Shown here: one piece after another, positions 1 to 8,531 of the stretch
Layout of the letters: the number at the start of each line of letters is the position of its first letter
How positions within the stretch are numbered: position 1 is the first letter of the stretch
Source: CAYLKS01 sp964384205 [NCBI: uncultured bacterium]
Lineage (GTDB): Bacteria > JAGOEH01
Reading direction: 5' to 3'
NCBI GenBank assembly: GCA_964384205.1
Contig: CAYLKS010000024.1
Location: forward strand, 6,451 to 41,396
DNA length: 34,946 bases
Program-made: the position numbers and the translations under genes
Notes under the pieces: model-generated
What the model was told of the DNA's origin: nothing
The model's input: the letters and a program-made list of their open reading frames with translations, nothing else
Database searches by the model: none

Positions 1-425
1 CCAACACTTTTTAAAATGCCATTGATATACTTTGAAGAATCTGCATTACAAAATAAATGAGACAAATTGAGCGCTTCATTGATAGTTATAACAGGATTAA
101 TTAAATCAAAATTAAAAAATTCGCTAATTGCCATTCGGATAATATTTTTTTCAACTATAGGCATTCGTTCAATAGTCCAGTTCACAAGGTATCTTTTCAT
201 AATAGTATCATATTTTTCTATATTCTTTATTGTAAATTCAAACAACTCAATAAAAAAGCTATACACCCTTTCTTTATCAGGGAAAAAATATTTAATATCT
301 TCTATTATTTTATTTTTATCTGCAGGATTTACCTCATAATAGTATAAAGCACATAGAGCATAAATTCTACTCCTAAAGCGCGGTTGATAATCTTTTTTTT
401 TAATTAATTTTTCCATATCACCCAT
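1..425 (-). CDS. nusB: NusB, transcription antitermination factor (3' end outside window)
   Basis: This is the N-terminal 141 codons of a reverse-strand gene that runs off the left edge. The reading starts at ATG 425 (or ATG 416) and contains R-x-R-x-x-A-L-x-A-L-Y-Y-x-E near the N-terminus. It then has W-T-I-E-R-M-P-x-V-E-K-N-I-I-R-M-A and the late P-V-I-T-I-N-E-A-L-N-L-S signature, ending near the NGIL segment typical of the NusB C-terminus. NusB pairs with NusE (S10) on boxA RNA during rRNA antitermination. It starts 11 nt after the ribH stop, the common ribH-nusB arrangement, so it is probably the last or near-last gene of the riboflavin operon. Only the last few residues should be missing. 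The plus-strand frame over it is a shadow. Confidence 0.9.
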   Translation of the reverse strand, partial: MGDMEKLIKKKDYQPRFRSRIYALCALYYYEVNPADKNKIIEDIKYFFPDKERVYSFFIELFEFTIKNIEKYDTIMKRYLVNWTIERMPIVEKNIIRMAISEFFNFDLINPVITINEALNLSHLFCNADSSKYINGILKSV

Positions 426-436
426 ATTTCACTAAT

Positions 437-901
437 TTATTTTATTTGTTTTAATAAATTTGACATTTCAATCGCAGACAATGCGGCATCCCAACCTTTA
501 TTGCCCATTTTAGTACCTGCTCGCTCAATAGCCTGTTCTATAGAATCTGTTGTAAGAATTCCAAATATAACAGGTTTCATAGTAGATAACATAGTATTTG
601 CAACACCTTTTGCAACTTCTGAAGCAACATAATCAAAATGAGGAGTAGAGCCTCTTATCACAGCACCTAAACACACAATAGCATCATAATCTTTTTCAGT
701 TAATTTTTTTGCAATTAAAGGAATTTCATAAGACCCTGGTGTCCAGTAAACATCAATATTAGCATCGTCAACACCATGTCTATAAAAACAATCGAGTGCG
801 CCTGATAATAGTTTATTTGTAATAAATTCATTAAACCTGCTAACCACACAGGCAAATTTCAGTCCTTTACCGTTTAACTTACCTTCAAAAGTATTAGGCA
901 T
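437..901 (-). CDS. ribH: 6,7-dimethyl-8-ribityllumazine synthase
   Basis: It condenses 3,4-dihydroxy-2-butanone 4-phosphate with 5-amino-6-ribitylaminouracil, the penultimate step of riboflavin synthesis. The family signature is clear: VSRFNEFIT near the N-terminus, then [27 protein letters not shown] and [16 protein letters not shown]. The reading frame is open from 919, but the GGAGG at 907-911 supports the ATG pair at 904/901. From 901 the product is 154 aa, the usual family length. That start overlaps the ribBA stop by 8 nt, so translation is probably coupled. nusB follows directly. Confidence 0.95.
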   Translation of the reverse strand: MPNTFEGKLNGKGLKFACVVSRFNEFITNKLLSGALDCFYRHGVDDANIDVYWTPGSYEIPLIAKKLTEKDYDAIVCLGAVIRGSTPHFDYVASEVAKGVANTMLSTMKPVIFGILTTDSIEQAIERAGTKMGNKGWDAALSAIEMSNLLKQIK

Positions 902-2126
902 CATTTTCCTCCGTATCAAAATTTAAAAAATGTCCTAATTTAGTTTTTTTGGTCAATAAATATTTTTTATTAACTTCATTCGGTTGAATCACAAGAGGTA
1001 CTCTATCAACAATTTCTAATCCATAGGCATCAAGTCCTACAATTTTTTTAGGATTATTTGTGATTAATTTTATTTTTCTCACTCCCAGATATTTTAATAT
1101 TTGAGCCCCAATGCCATAATCTCTCAAGTCGGCAGGAAATCCCAATTTTAAATTAGCTTCTACTGTATCATATCCTTTATCCTGCAAACTATAAGCGAGT
1201 ATTTTATTTTTTAAACCGATCCCTCTACCTTCCTGCCTTAGATAAAGTAATATTCCTTTGCCATTGTTATCTATCATTTGCATAGCATTGTGTAATTGAT
1301 CCCCACAATCACATCTTAAAGAACCTAAAACATCGCCAGTTAAACATTGACTATGGACTCTAACTAATGCTGGTTCATCAGATGAAATTTTTCCTTTTAC
1401 CAGAGCAAGGTGATGATCACCTGTGGTTTGATCCTCAAAAAGATATAAATGAAATTTCCCATATTTACTTGGAAATGGAATATCCACAATAAGTTCTATT
1501 AATTTTTCTTTTTTCAATCTATAAGATATTAAATCACGGACTGTTATAATTTTCAAATTAAATTTTTTAGCAATCTGAAATAACTTTGGAAGGCGTGCCA
1601 TTTCCCCGCTATCATCAACAATTTCGCATATATATCCTGCTGGATAAAATCCTGCTAATTTTGCCAAATCAACTGCAGCTTCAGTATGCCCTGCTCTTCG
1701 TAATACACCACCATTTGCCGCTCTTAATGGAAATACATGGCCTGGTCTTGCAAAGTCATGAGCCTTATATTTTGGATCAGCAAGAGCTTTAATTGTTTTT
1801 GCTCTGTCATAAGCAGATATACCAGTAGTTGTTCCTTCCCTTAAATCCACTGAAATTGTGAAATTCGTTCCCATTTTTGAACTATTATTATCAGCCATCA
1901 TCTGTAGATTTAATTCTTCTACTCTTTTTCCATCTAAAGGGACACAAAGCAAGCCTCGCGCTTCTTTTATCATAAAATTAACTTTTTCCGGTGTAACAAG
2001 TTCAGCAATACCTAAAAGGTCGCCCTCATTTTCCCTATTTTCATCATCAACAACAATAATAAGTTCACCTTTTTTCAAAGATTCAATTGCATCGTCTATT
2101 GTATTAAATTTGTAATTCTCTTCCAT
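894..2126 (-). CDS. ribBA: RibBA: DHBP synthase / GTP cyclohydrolase II
   Basis: A bifunctional enzyme supplying both branches of riboflavin synthesis. The N-terminal half (about residues 1-205) is DHBP synthase, with the acidic [10 protein letters not shown] loop at 27-36, G-T-N-F-T-I-S-V and R-P-G-H-V-F-P-L. The C-terminal half is GTP cyclohydrolase II, with H-S-Q-C-L-T-G-D, the zinc cysteines C261, C272 and C274, and R-Q-E-G-R-G-I-G-L. The frame opens at 2138, but that upstream ATG itself overlaps a GGAGGG placed 5 nt before ATG 2126. I therefore start at 2126 (410 aa, normal for RibBA). It lies 14 nt downstream of ribE and overlaps ribH. Confidence 0.95.
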   Translation of the reverse strand: MEENYKFNTIDDAIESLKKGELIIVVDDENRENEGDLLGIAELVTPEKVNFMIKEARGLLCVPLDGKRVEELNLQMMADNNSSKMGTNFTISVDLREGTTTGISAYDRAKTIKALADPKYKAHDFARPGHVFPLRAANGGVLRRAGHTEAAVDLAKLAGFYPAGYICEIVDDSGEMARLPKLFQIAKKFNLKIITVRDLISYRLKKEKLIELIVDIPFPSKYGKFHLYLFEDQTTGDHHLALVKGKISSDEPALVRVHSQCLTGDVLGSLRCDCGDQLHNAMQMIDNNGKGILLYLRQEGRGIGLKNKILAYSLQDKGYDTVEANLKLGFPADLRDYGIGAQILKYLGVRKIKLITNNPKKIVGLDAYGLEIVDRVPLVIQPNEVNKKYLLTKKTKLGHFLNFDTEENDA

Positions 2127-2140
2127 TCTACCCTCCATAT

Positions 2141-2794
2141 TTATATAAAACCATTTTGTTTCAACTTTTCTAATAAAATATCATCTTTGTTGCTATTTTG
2201 CAAATTCAAATTGTTCATATACTGAATAACATATTTCCCGATCATATCGAATTCAATATTAACATTATCTCCCTGCTTTTTGTATTTTAATGTAGTAGTA
2301 TTAATAGTCTGATCAATAAGACCTACTCGAATAAACTTATTGCCAATTTCCTGTATGGTTAGGCTGATCCCATCTATTGCTATAGAACCTTTTGGCACCA
2401 CATAAATTTTAGCCTCTTGAGGCATAAAAAATTTTAAATATAAAGGCTGGTTTTCTTTTCTAATTTCTATTATTTTTGTTTTTAAATCAACATGACCAGA
2501 AACTAAATGACCGTCTAACTTATCTTTTATTGACATTGCTGGTTCAAGATTCACAAAATCCCCATATTGTAAATCTGATAAATTTGTACAGGCTAAAGTA
2601 TCTTTTATAGTTTGAAAAGAAAACAAGTTAGTACTTTTTGATATTACTGTTTGACATGCCCCATTTACACTGATACTATCACCAATATTTATTTCCTCTA
2701 ATGGTAAATTTGTATTTACTGTGAATATTTTATAATTTTCATAATTGTCAATTTTAACAATCTTGCCAATATCCTTGATAATTCCAGTAAACAT
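2141..2794 (-). CDS. ribE: Riboflavin synthase, alpha chain
   Basis: It dismutates two 6,7-dimethyl-8-ribityllumazine molecules to riboflavin plus ribitylaminouracil. The 217-aa length fits two lumazine-binding barrels. The N-terminal MFTGII motif and the [13 protein letters not shown] block mark the first barrel. G-H-L-V-S-G-H-V-D at mid-protein and [11 protein letters not shown] mark the second. The ATG overlaps the ribD stop by one base (TAATG), and a purine-rich GGAAAG sits just upstream. It is the second gene of the ribDE-BA-H operon. Confidence 0.95.
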   Translation of the reverse strand: MFTGIIKDIGKIVKIDNYENYKIFTVNTNLPLEEINIGDSISVNGACQTVISKSTNLFSFQTIKDTLACTNLSDLQYGDFVNLEPAMSIKDKLDGHLVSGHVDLKTKIIEIRKENQPLYLKFFMPQEAKIYVVPKGSIAIDGISLTIQEIGNKFIRVGLIDQTINTTTLKYKKQGDNVNIEFDMIGKYVIQYMNNLNLQNSNKDDILLEKLKQNGFI

Positions 2795-3846
2795 TATAAC
2801 TTTCCTTCTACTAATAAATTATCTTCAAATGTTTTAAATTCTACTTGCTTTAACTTTATAGAATTGTTCAATTTTCTTTTATTTAATAAATCAAAAGGAG
2901 ATTTGCCAGGGCCTAATATACTATTGCCATAAAAAAAGTATAGTTTATCTACTAAATTATTCTGAATAAAAAAAGCACTTAGCCTCTCCCCTGCTTCTAC
3001 AAGCGCTGATGAAATACCTTTATTATAAAGCGCTTCTATTATATCATCTGGATTTTTCAAACTTTTTATAAAAATATATTCTGCATTGAATTTTTTGCTT
3101 ATATTGTTATTATCTGTCATTATAATTGTTTTTCCATCATCAATATTAAAAATTTTTAAATTTTCATCAAAATCACATGAATGTGAAAGAATTATTCTAT
3201 AAGGATTTTCCCCCTTATAATAACGTACAGTGTATAAAGGATTATCTTTTTTTATAGTATTAGTCCCGGTAATTATAGCATCATATCCTGCTCTAATATA
3301 ATGTGCATAAGCACGAGCTTTTTCATTTGTTATCCATTTTGAATAACCTTTTGTATCTGCAATTTTTGCATCAAGAGTCATAGCAATTTTAATTCCTATA
3401 AAAGGACTCTGTTTTGAAATAAACTTATTAAATTTTTCATTTAACTTTTTTGCTTCTTCTTCTAATATTCCAGAAACAACCTCTATATTATGCTGTTTAA
3501 GTTTTTCTATTCCTTTACCATTCACAATGGGATTCGGATCTTTTTGAGCAATAACAACTTTTTTTATACCTGCTTTTATAATTGCATCTGTACATGGTGG
3601 GGTCTTACCATAATGGACGCATGGTTCTAAATTTACGTATAAAGTCCCCCCCATAGGATCTTCTTTGCAACTTTTCAAGGCTTCAATTTCAGCATGAGGA
3701 AGTCCTGCTTTCTTATGATAACCTTTACCAATAATTTTATTATTTTTAGTTATAATACAGCCCACTAATGGATTTGGACTCGTATATCCATAAGCTTTTT
3801 CAGCAAGTTTTAAAACTTGCTTCATAAATTTAATGTCTAATTCCAT
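2794..3846 (-). CDS. ribD: RibD: pyrimidine deaminase / reductase
   Basis: A bifunctional enzyme for the deamination and reduction steps that follow GTP ring opening in riboflavin synthesis. The N-terminal deaminase has the zinc signature H51-A-E53 and E-P-C76 ... P-P-C85. The C-terminal part has the reductase features M-T-L-D-A-K-I-A-D-x-x-G-x-S-x-W-I and the G-T-N-T-I-x-x-D-N-P-L segment. The frame can be opened at TTG 3882, but that codon lies inside the promoter. ATG 3861 is 5 nt after the predicted +1, and ATG 3846 aligns best with family N-termini. Neither has a Shine-Dalgarno sequence; I use 3846 (350 aa) and flag 3861 as the alternative. It is the first gene of the rib operon. Confidence 0.92.
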   Translation of the reverse strand: MELDIKFMKQVLKLAEKAYGYTSPNPLVGCIITKNNKIIGKGYHKKAGLPHAEIEALKSCKEDPMGGTLYVNLEPCVHYGKTPPCTDAIIKAGIKKVVIAQKDPNPIVNGKGIEKLKQHNIEVVSGILEEEAKKLNEKFNKFISKQSPFIGIKIAMTLDAKIADTKGYSKWITNEKARAYAHYIRAGYDAIITGTNTIKKDNPLYTVRYYKGENPYRIILSHSCDFDENLKIFNIDDGKTIIMTDNNNISKKFNAEYIFIKSLKNPDDIIEALYNKGISSALVEAGERLSAFFIQNNLVDKLYFFYGNSILGPGKSPFDLLNKRKLNNSIKLKQVEFKTFEDNLLVEGKL

Positions 3847-3872
3847 TTTATTTTTAGCCATAAGTCTGTAAC

Positions 3873-3901
3873 ATACTAACAAAAAAAAACTTAATTGTCA
3901 A
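3873..3901 (-). promoter_or_regulatory. Promoter of the riboflavin operon
   Basis: On the minus strand TTGACA (3901-3896) is followed by a 17-nt T-rich spacer and TAGTAT (3878-3873). The predicted +1 is about 3866, 5 nt before ATG 3861 and 20 nt before ATG 3846. The gap between the acyl-CoA synthetase stop (3941) and ribD is too short for an FMN riboswitch, and the transcript would carry almost no leader. Confidence 0.75.
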
Positions 3902-3940
3902 GATGCTGTTTTTATTGAGATAATAATTTGATATTCAAAT

Positions 3941-5638
3941 TTATTGATATAAGAATCGTTTGATTTTTTTAGTAGGGGTCTTTTCAAATTCTTCTTCTAC
4001 TAATTTGAATTCAGAAATTTTAGAAAAATTAGGTAATACTACATTAATTTTATCTATTAATTTTTGAAAATAGTCATTTATCCATTCTTTTACATGAGAT
4101 TGATCCTTTGAATAAAATGAATTTTTTTCAAAAATTAATTCAATATCTGGGTAAATCAAAGCAATAAGCTTAGATTGTCTCTGGATAACTAATGATTCAA
4201 TTACAAAAAGGTCAGAATCAAGAAGTTGCTCTATTTCTTCAGGATATATATTTTCACCTGATGACCCCAGGATAATATTTTTCAATCTACCTTTTATATA
4301 AATATATCCATGCTTATCCATTTTAGCAAGATCACCTGTTTTTAACCATCCATCTTTAGTGAATATTTTTTCTGTAGCTTCTTTATTATTAAAATAACCA
4401 GAAAACACCATATCACCTTTTGTCTGGATTTCACCTATTCCCGTTTTAGGATCCGGGTTATAAATTCTAATCTTAGCTTCAGGAGTAGCATATCCACAAC
4501 TATACAATTTTGTATCAGTTACTTTAGAACCTGCAATTAAAGGAGCACATTCAGTCATACCATAACCAACATGATAAGGGAAATTCCCCTCATACATAAA
4601 ACGCTCTACTTCCGGATGAATTGGAGCTCCACCAAATCCAATATGTTTTAGTTCCCCTCCTAAGGTTTTATGAAGTTGAGCTGCTGCTTTTTTATATAAT
4701 ATTTTGCGAGTAATAGGAAAAGAAACCAGCGCTTTTAGTAACATATTAGATTCAAATTTCTTTTTGATTTTGGTCTTATATATTTTTTCCATAATTAATG
4801 GAACTGCAAACATCATAGTTGGTTTTACTTTCTGAAATGCTTGCAATAACACTCTTGCACCTAACCGCTGAGTTACATAATAAATACTTGCTCCAAAACT
4901 CATAGGAGCTAATAAAGCAAGTGAACTTTCATAAGTATGTGCTAATGGTAATACAGATAAAAATCTTTCTTTTCCTATTTCCGGATCTACATAAAATAAT
5001 CCACCCTTAATTGAGGATAATATATTTTTATGTGTAAGTAATACACCTTTAGATACTCCAGTGGTTCCTGAAGTATAAACTAAAGAAGCAAGGTCATCTG
5101 GTTTAATTTCCTGCTCTTTCTTTAAAGTAGTTTTTATAAAGGTATCAGCTTTTTTTAAAAAATTATTGATATTATTAAAAATTTGTTTATCTATAGAAAA
5201 TTTATCGCTTATATCAATAAGTTGTAAGTTTTCCAGGCTAAAGGCATATTCTAAAAATTTTGGTTGATTTATTTCAAAAATATCAAGATAGTATTTATTC
5301 AAAAATACAGCTTTACTCTCAGATAAATTTAATATATTAATTATACTATTGAATGAAAAATCAGGGAGAATAGGAACCGCTACCGCCCCGTAATATAAAA
5401 TTGACAAAAAACTAATTGCCCAGTTTATACTATTCGGGCCTATTATGGCAATCTTTTCTCCTTTTTGAATGTTCAGGCTTTTAAATGTAGCTATCATAGT
5501 TTTTATTTTAGTAAAAACTTCATCATATGTAAGCTTATCACCATCAACTTCACATAAAAATGTTTCATTTCCAAAATATTCAATAGAATAATTAATATAC
5601 TCGCGTAATGTTTTACATTGTAAATAGTAATTATTCAT
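3941..5638 (-). CDS. Long-chain acyl-CoA synthetase (AMP-forming)
   Basis: A 565-aa ANL-superfamily ligase that should activate fatty acids to acyl-CoA through an acyl-adenylate. The ATP loop Y-T-S-G-T-T-G-V-S-K-G is at about 188-198. It is followed by Y-G-M-T-E-C-A-P-L-I, G-W-L-K-T-G-D-L, K-G-R-L-K-N-I-I-L-G-S-S-G-E-N-I-Y-P-E-E-I-E, and the C-terminal catalytic-lysine region T-P-T-K-K-I-K-R. Glycine-serine richness after KNIILGSSGEN resembles the FadD/FACL branch rather than acetyl-CoA synthetase. The start overlaps the preceding gene as ATGA, so translation is likely coupled. Substrate chain length cannot be read from sequence. Confidence 0.9.
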   Translation of the reverse strand: MNNYYLQCKTLREYINYSIEYFGNETFLCEVDGDKLTYDEVFTKIKTMIATFKSLNIQKGEKIAIIGPNSINWAISFLSILYYGAVAVPILPDFSFNSIINILNLSESKAVFLNKYYLDIFEINQPKFLEYAFSLENLQLIDISDKFSIDKQIFNNINNFLKKADTFIKTTLKKEQEIKPDDLASLVYTSGTTGVSKGVLLTHKNILSSIKGGLFYVDPEIGKERFLSVLPLAHTYESSLALLAPMSFGASIYYVTQRLGARVLLQAFQKVKPTMMFAVPLIMEKIYKTKIKKKFESNMLLKALVSFPITRKILYKKAAAQLHKTLGGELKHIGFGGAPIHPEVERFMYEGNFPYHVGYGMTECAPLIAGSKVTDTKLYSCGYATPEAKIRIYNPDPKTGIGEIQTKGDMVFSGYFNNKEATEKIFTKDGWLKTGDLAKMDKHGYIYIKGRLKNIILGSSGENIYPEEIEQLLDSDLFVIESLVIQRQSKLIALIYPDIELIFEKNSFYSKDQSHVKEWINDYFQKLIDKINVVLPNFSKISEFKLVEEEFEKTPTKKIKRFLYQ

Positions 5639-6687
5639 TTTAATTCTAACCTTCTAAAAAATTTGCCTTTTTTGGGGTTATTATTTACTATTGAATAAAT
5701 TTCATCAATTAATATATCGGGAGTTAAGATACTGCTTTCATAATATTCATTTGTAACAGAATACACTTTAGTTGCTGGAGGAATGATTTTTTTTATTCTT
5801 GGATCAATTGACAAAAATTGTTCATAAGTAGTTAAATTATTTGAAACTATAAAAATATCTGTCTTTTTCAAAAGAGTAAAAAAATTTTCCAAACTTATAG
5901 GAGAACTAATAAAATCAAAATCATTATTTAACAACTTTATGCCGATATTGTTAAACATATTACAAACAAATGACTTCTTCCCTACAATCCAAGCTGAACC
6001 ATTAAAAATGCTTCCCCATAAAATATTTTGATCAGAATATTTTATCCTGTTTGTTTGAACAATATTATAATACCTGTTCTCAATATCTTTGAAAATAGAA
6101 TCAGCAATTTCAGGACAACCTAATAACCATCCAAAAAACTTAATCCATTCCGTTCTTCCTAATAACGAATTTTCTATCCATTCAGAACTTATAATAGATG
6201 GTAAATTTAATTTATTAAGCTGATTATCCAGATCATACATACTGCCAGGTTTATTAATTAAAAAGACCTTTGTACCAGATTTAATAACTCTTTCTAAATT
6301 TATGCCGTATTCTGTCCCTACTTCAATAATATTATATTTTTTGATTTTTTCTTTTATTTCTTTTGAAGTTATATAAATAGAGCCTGCTATTGAAGAGGCT
6401 CTATCTAACTTATTAAACATATTTAGAATTTCAGCTTGGACTACGTTACTTATCCCAATTTTATCCAAAGGATAATCAACCTTAGTAGAATCATTTATTA
6501 TTACTTTCTTTTTCTTTAAATTGATCTTATAAGATATTTTTTTATTAGAATTCTGATTTATCTTTTTTACTTGTAAATAAACAACAGAATCATCTACTAC
6601 AATATCAAGATAAGCAGCATATTTTATAACATTAGAAAAACTCGAGGATATAATTATAAGGAAAAGTAATAACAATCTATAGATCAT
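5635..6687 (-). CDS. Periplasmic binding protein, BtuF/FepB type
   Basis: About 350 aa with a hydrophobic signal peptide (residues 2-18 from ATG 6687). The C-terminal two thirds reads like the helical-backbone substrate-binding fold of cobalamin and Fe-siderophore ABC importers. It has V-G-T-E-Y-G-I-N-L-E-R-V near the first half, the interlobe segment S-E-W-I-E-N-S-L-L-G-R-T-E-W-I-K-F-F-G-W, and a late V-Y-S-V-T-N-E-Y-Y-E segment. A longer frame starts at TTG 6699, but ATG 6687 gives a cleaner signal peptide. No permease or ATPase partner is in the window, so it is an orphan here. It overlaps the glnA end and the acyl-CoA synthetase start. The ligand is unknown. Confidence 0.75.
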   Translation of the reverse strand: MIYRLLLLFLIIISSSFSNVIKYAAYLDIVVDDSVVYLQVKKINQNSNKKISYKINLKKKKVIINDSTKVDYPLDKIGISNVVQAEILNMFNKLDRASSIAGSIYITSKEIKEKIKKYNIIEVGTEYGINLERVIKSGTKVFLINKPGSMYDLDNQLNKLNLPSIISSEWIENSLLGRTEWIKFFGWLLGCPEIADSIFKDIENRYYNIVQTNRIKYSDQNILWGSIFNGSAWIVGKKSFVCNMFNNIGIKLLNNDFDFISSPISLENFFTLLKKTDIFIVSNNLTTYEQFLSIDPRIKKIIPPATKVYSVTNEYYESSILTPDILIDEIYSIVNNNPKKGKFFRRLELK

Positions 6688-8098
6688 AATATCGAGCAAT
6701 CTCCCATGGATGTGGAATTTCTCTCATTTCTTTAATATCTTTTCGTTTTACCTGTATCCATTTTTCTATTAAATGAACTGGAAAAATGTTTTTGTACGTA
6801 AGATATTCGTAATCCTCTTCTAATGCGTTTAGCGCTTCTTCTAAAGTAGCTGGGAAAGATTTTATTTTATCCAATTCTTCTTTTGGTAAAGAATATAAAT
6901 TCTTTTCTATAGGTCCATACCCTTCTTTTTGAGGGTCTATTTGATTTCTAATGCCATCAAGCCCTGCCATAATAATTGCAGTATATGCAAGATAAGGATT
7001 ACAGGTAGCATCCATTGTTCTAAATTCGAATCTTTGCACTGCTGGATCTTTTATATATCCGGGAATTCTTATAGCTGCAGATCTATTAGATTTTGCAAAA
7101 ACAGCTTTAACAGGTGCTTCTAAACCTGGAATTAATCTTCTGTAAGATACTGTTGTTGGATTGGTAAATGCGAGCAAAGATGAAGCATGTTTGAATATAC
7201 CACCAATAAAGTAAAGCGCTTCTTTAGAAAGATTGTATAAACCGTTAGAATCATAAAATATATTTTCTCCATTTTTTAATAAAAAGATATGCATATGCAA
7301 TCCATTACCTGCTTCCCCAGGTATCAATTTTGGAATAAAAGTAATGATTTTATCATTTTTTAAAGCTATTTTATGGCAAATATTTTTCGCAAGAACTGTT
7401 GCATCAGCTGTGGTTTCTATTGGCATAAATGCAAACTCAATTTCTGATTGAGAACTTGCAACTTCATGATGGTGGTATTTGATATCATAATTTAACGATT
7501 TAAGAGCTTTTACGATTTCATTTCTTATTTCAAAATGATGATCATTAGGAGCAGACCTAAAGTATCCCCTATTTGCGGCAATTCTATAAATTTCTTCTCC
7601 ACTGCTTGGGCTTGTAAATTCACTACTTGAGATTTTATAAGATACTTCTCTTAAAGTTAATCTACTGTATAAAGAATCTAATATATTAAATTCCAACTCA
7701 ATACCAACTTTAACTTCATCAGCTACACCTTCTTCCTTAAGTAAATTTACAGCTCGTAAAATAAGATGCCTTAAATCCTGATCAAAATTTTTGCCTCCAT
7801 CAGTTTCTATTATGTATGTCATAAAGCTAAGTGTATTTTTCTCTTCTCTGGAAGGATCAAAAAAAGCAGAATTAAGATCAGGAATCAATATCATATCGGA
7901 ATTATTAACCGGTGCAAATCCCAGATTAGATGCATCAAAACCAATGCCATTTTCGATTACTTTTTCAGTAAAATTTTCTGCAGGGATTGTAACGTTTCTT
8001 ATTCTTCCATCAATATCAACGATTAAAAAACTAATAAAATCAATATTGTTTTCTTTAACAAATTTTTGAACCTCAGCAGCATTATTAAACTTTTTCAT
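6677..8098 (-). CDS. glnA: Glutamine synthetase, type I
   Basis: ATP-dependent amination of glutamate; 473 aa, normal for GSI. Visible signatures are the G-F-D-A-S-N-L-G loop with D55 (family D50), metal glutamates E134 and E136 in G-I-E-L-E-F, and H-H-H-E-V-A-S-S-Q-S-E-I-E with E212 and E219. It also has G-N-G-L-H-M-H (266-270), N-P-T-T-V-S-Y-R-R-L-I-P-G and the N-R-S-A-A-I-R-I-P block. The region around Y402 (K-N-L-Y-S-L-P) keeps the tyrosine at the adenylylation position of the E. coli type, but sequence alone does not show it is modified. It has a good AAGGAG 6 nt upstream, and its ATG overlaps the preceding stop as TGATG. The G-to-A change in the FDGS loop is mildly atypical. Confidence 0.92.
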   Translation of the reverse strand: MKKFNNAAEVQKFVKENNIDFISFLIVDIDGRIRNVTIPAENFTEKVIENGIGFDASNLGFAPVNNSDMILIPDLNSAFFDPSREEKNTLSFMTYIIETDGGKNFDQDLRHLILRAVNLLKEEGVADEVKVGIELEFNILDSLYSRLTLREVSYKISSSEFTSPSSGEEIYRIAANRGYFRSAPNDHHFEIRNEIVKALKSLNYDIKYHHHEVASSQSEIEFAFMPIETTADATVLAKNICHKIALKNDKIITFIPKLIPGEAGNGLHMHIFLLKNGENIFYDSNGLYNLSKEALYFIGGIFKHASSLLAFTNPTTVSYRRLIPGLEAPVKAVFAKSNRSAAIRIPGYIKDPAVQRFEFRTMDATCNPYLAYTAIIMAGLDGIRNQIDPQKEGYGPIEKNLYSLPKEELDKIKSFPATLEEALNALEEDYEYLTYKNIFPVHLIEKWIQVKRKDIKEMREIPHPWEIARYYDL

Positions 8099-8517
8099 CA
8101 GAGCTCCTTTTTAAGAGATTTTGTTACCCCATACATCATCACATCGATACCAAGCTGACTAATATCACCAGATAAATGTGATTTAGTCAAATTTGAATAA
8201 AAAGAACAGCCTCCTGTATCTTCAATCACAATACCTGAAAATTTATCATTTTCCTCAGCATAAAATGTAATCTCTCCTAAATCTTCAGCAATATGGATAT
8301 TATTGCAATGATGTAATTGTAAATGAGAATTTGGAGTAAATACTACCACTAAAAAACCATCATAATTATCTATTTTATCATACAGCTCAATTGAAATTCT
8401 ACGCTCAATATCTTCTCTATTGAAAATTGAGATAATATAATGATTGTCCTCATATTTAAAATTTGCATTTAATATTTTACAAATCTTTTTTATTAAATCT
8501 TCTGTTATCTTTATCAT
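8098..8517 (-). CDS. Unknown 139-aa protein coupled to glnA
   Basis: I do not recognise this family. It is a 139-aa soluble-looking protein with no signal peptide or membrane segment. The first 50 residues look like an alpha/beta start with mixed charges. A central strand-rich stretch has L-Q-L-H-H-C-N-N-I-H-I-A and T-F-Y-A-E-E-N-D-K-F. Its C-terminal third carries D-T-G-G-C-S-F-Y-S-N and G-I-D-V-M-M-Y-G-V. Its TGA overlaps the glnA ATG by one base, so the two are probably translated together. It follows cysS by 14 nt. That arrangement is suggestive of a glnA partner, but nothing in the sequence proves a function. Confidence 0.7.
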   Translation of the reverse strand: MIKITEDLIKKICKILNANFKYEDNHYIISIFNREDIERRISIELYDKIDNYDGFLVVVFTPNSHLQLHHCNNIHIAEDLGEITFYAEENDKFSGIVIEDTGGCSFYSNLTKSHLSGDISQLGIDVMMYGVTKSLKKEL

Positions 8518-8531
8518 ATAGGCACTCCATT

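Noticed and set aside
67-339. 90-aa plus-strand frame at the left edge
   Set aside because: It lies on the opposite strand over nusB, which has clear family motifs; no ribosome site.
3883-3940. FMN riboswitch before ribD
   Set aside because: Only 94 nt separate the flanking coding regions, and a promoter fills part of them; there is no room for the element.
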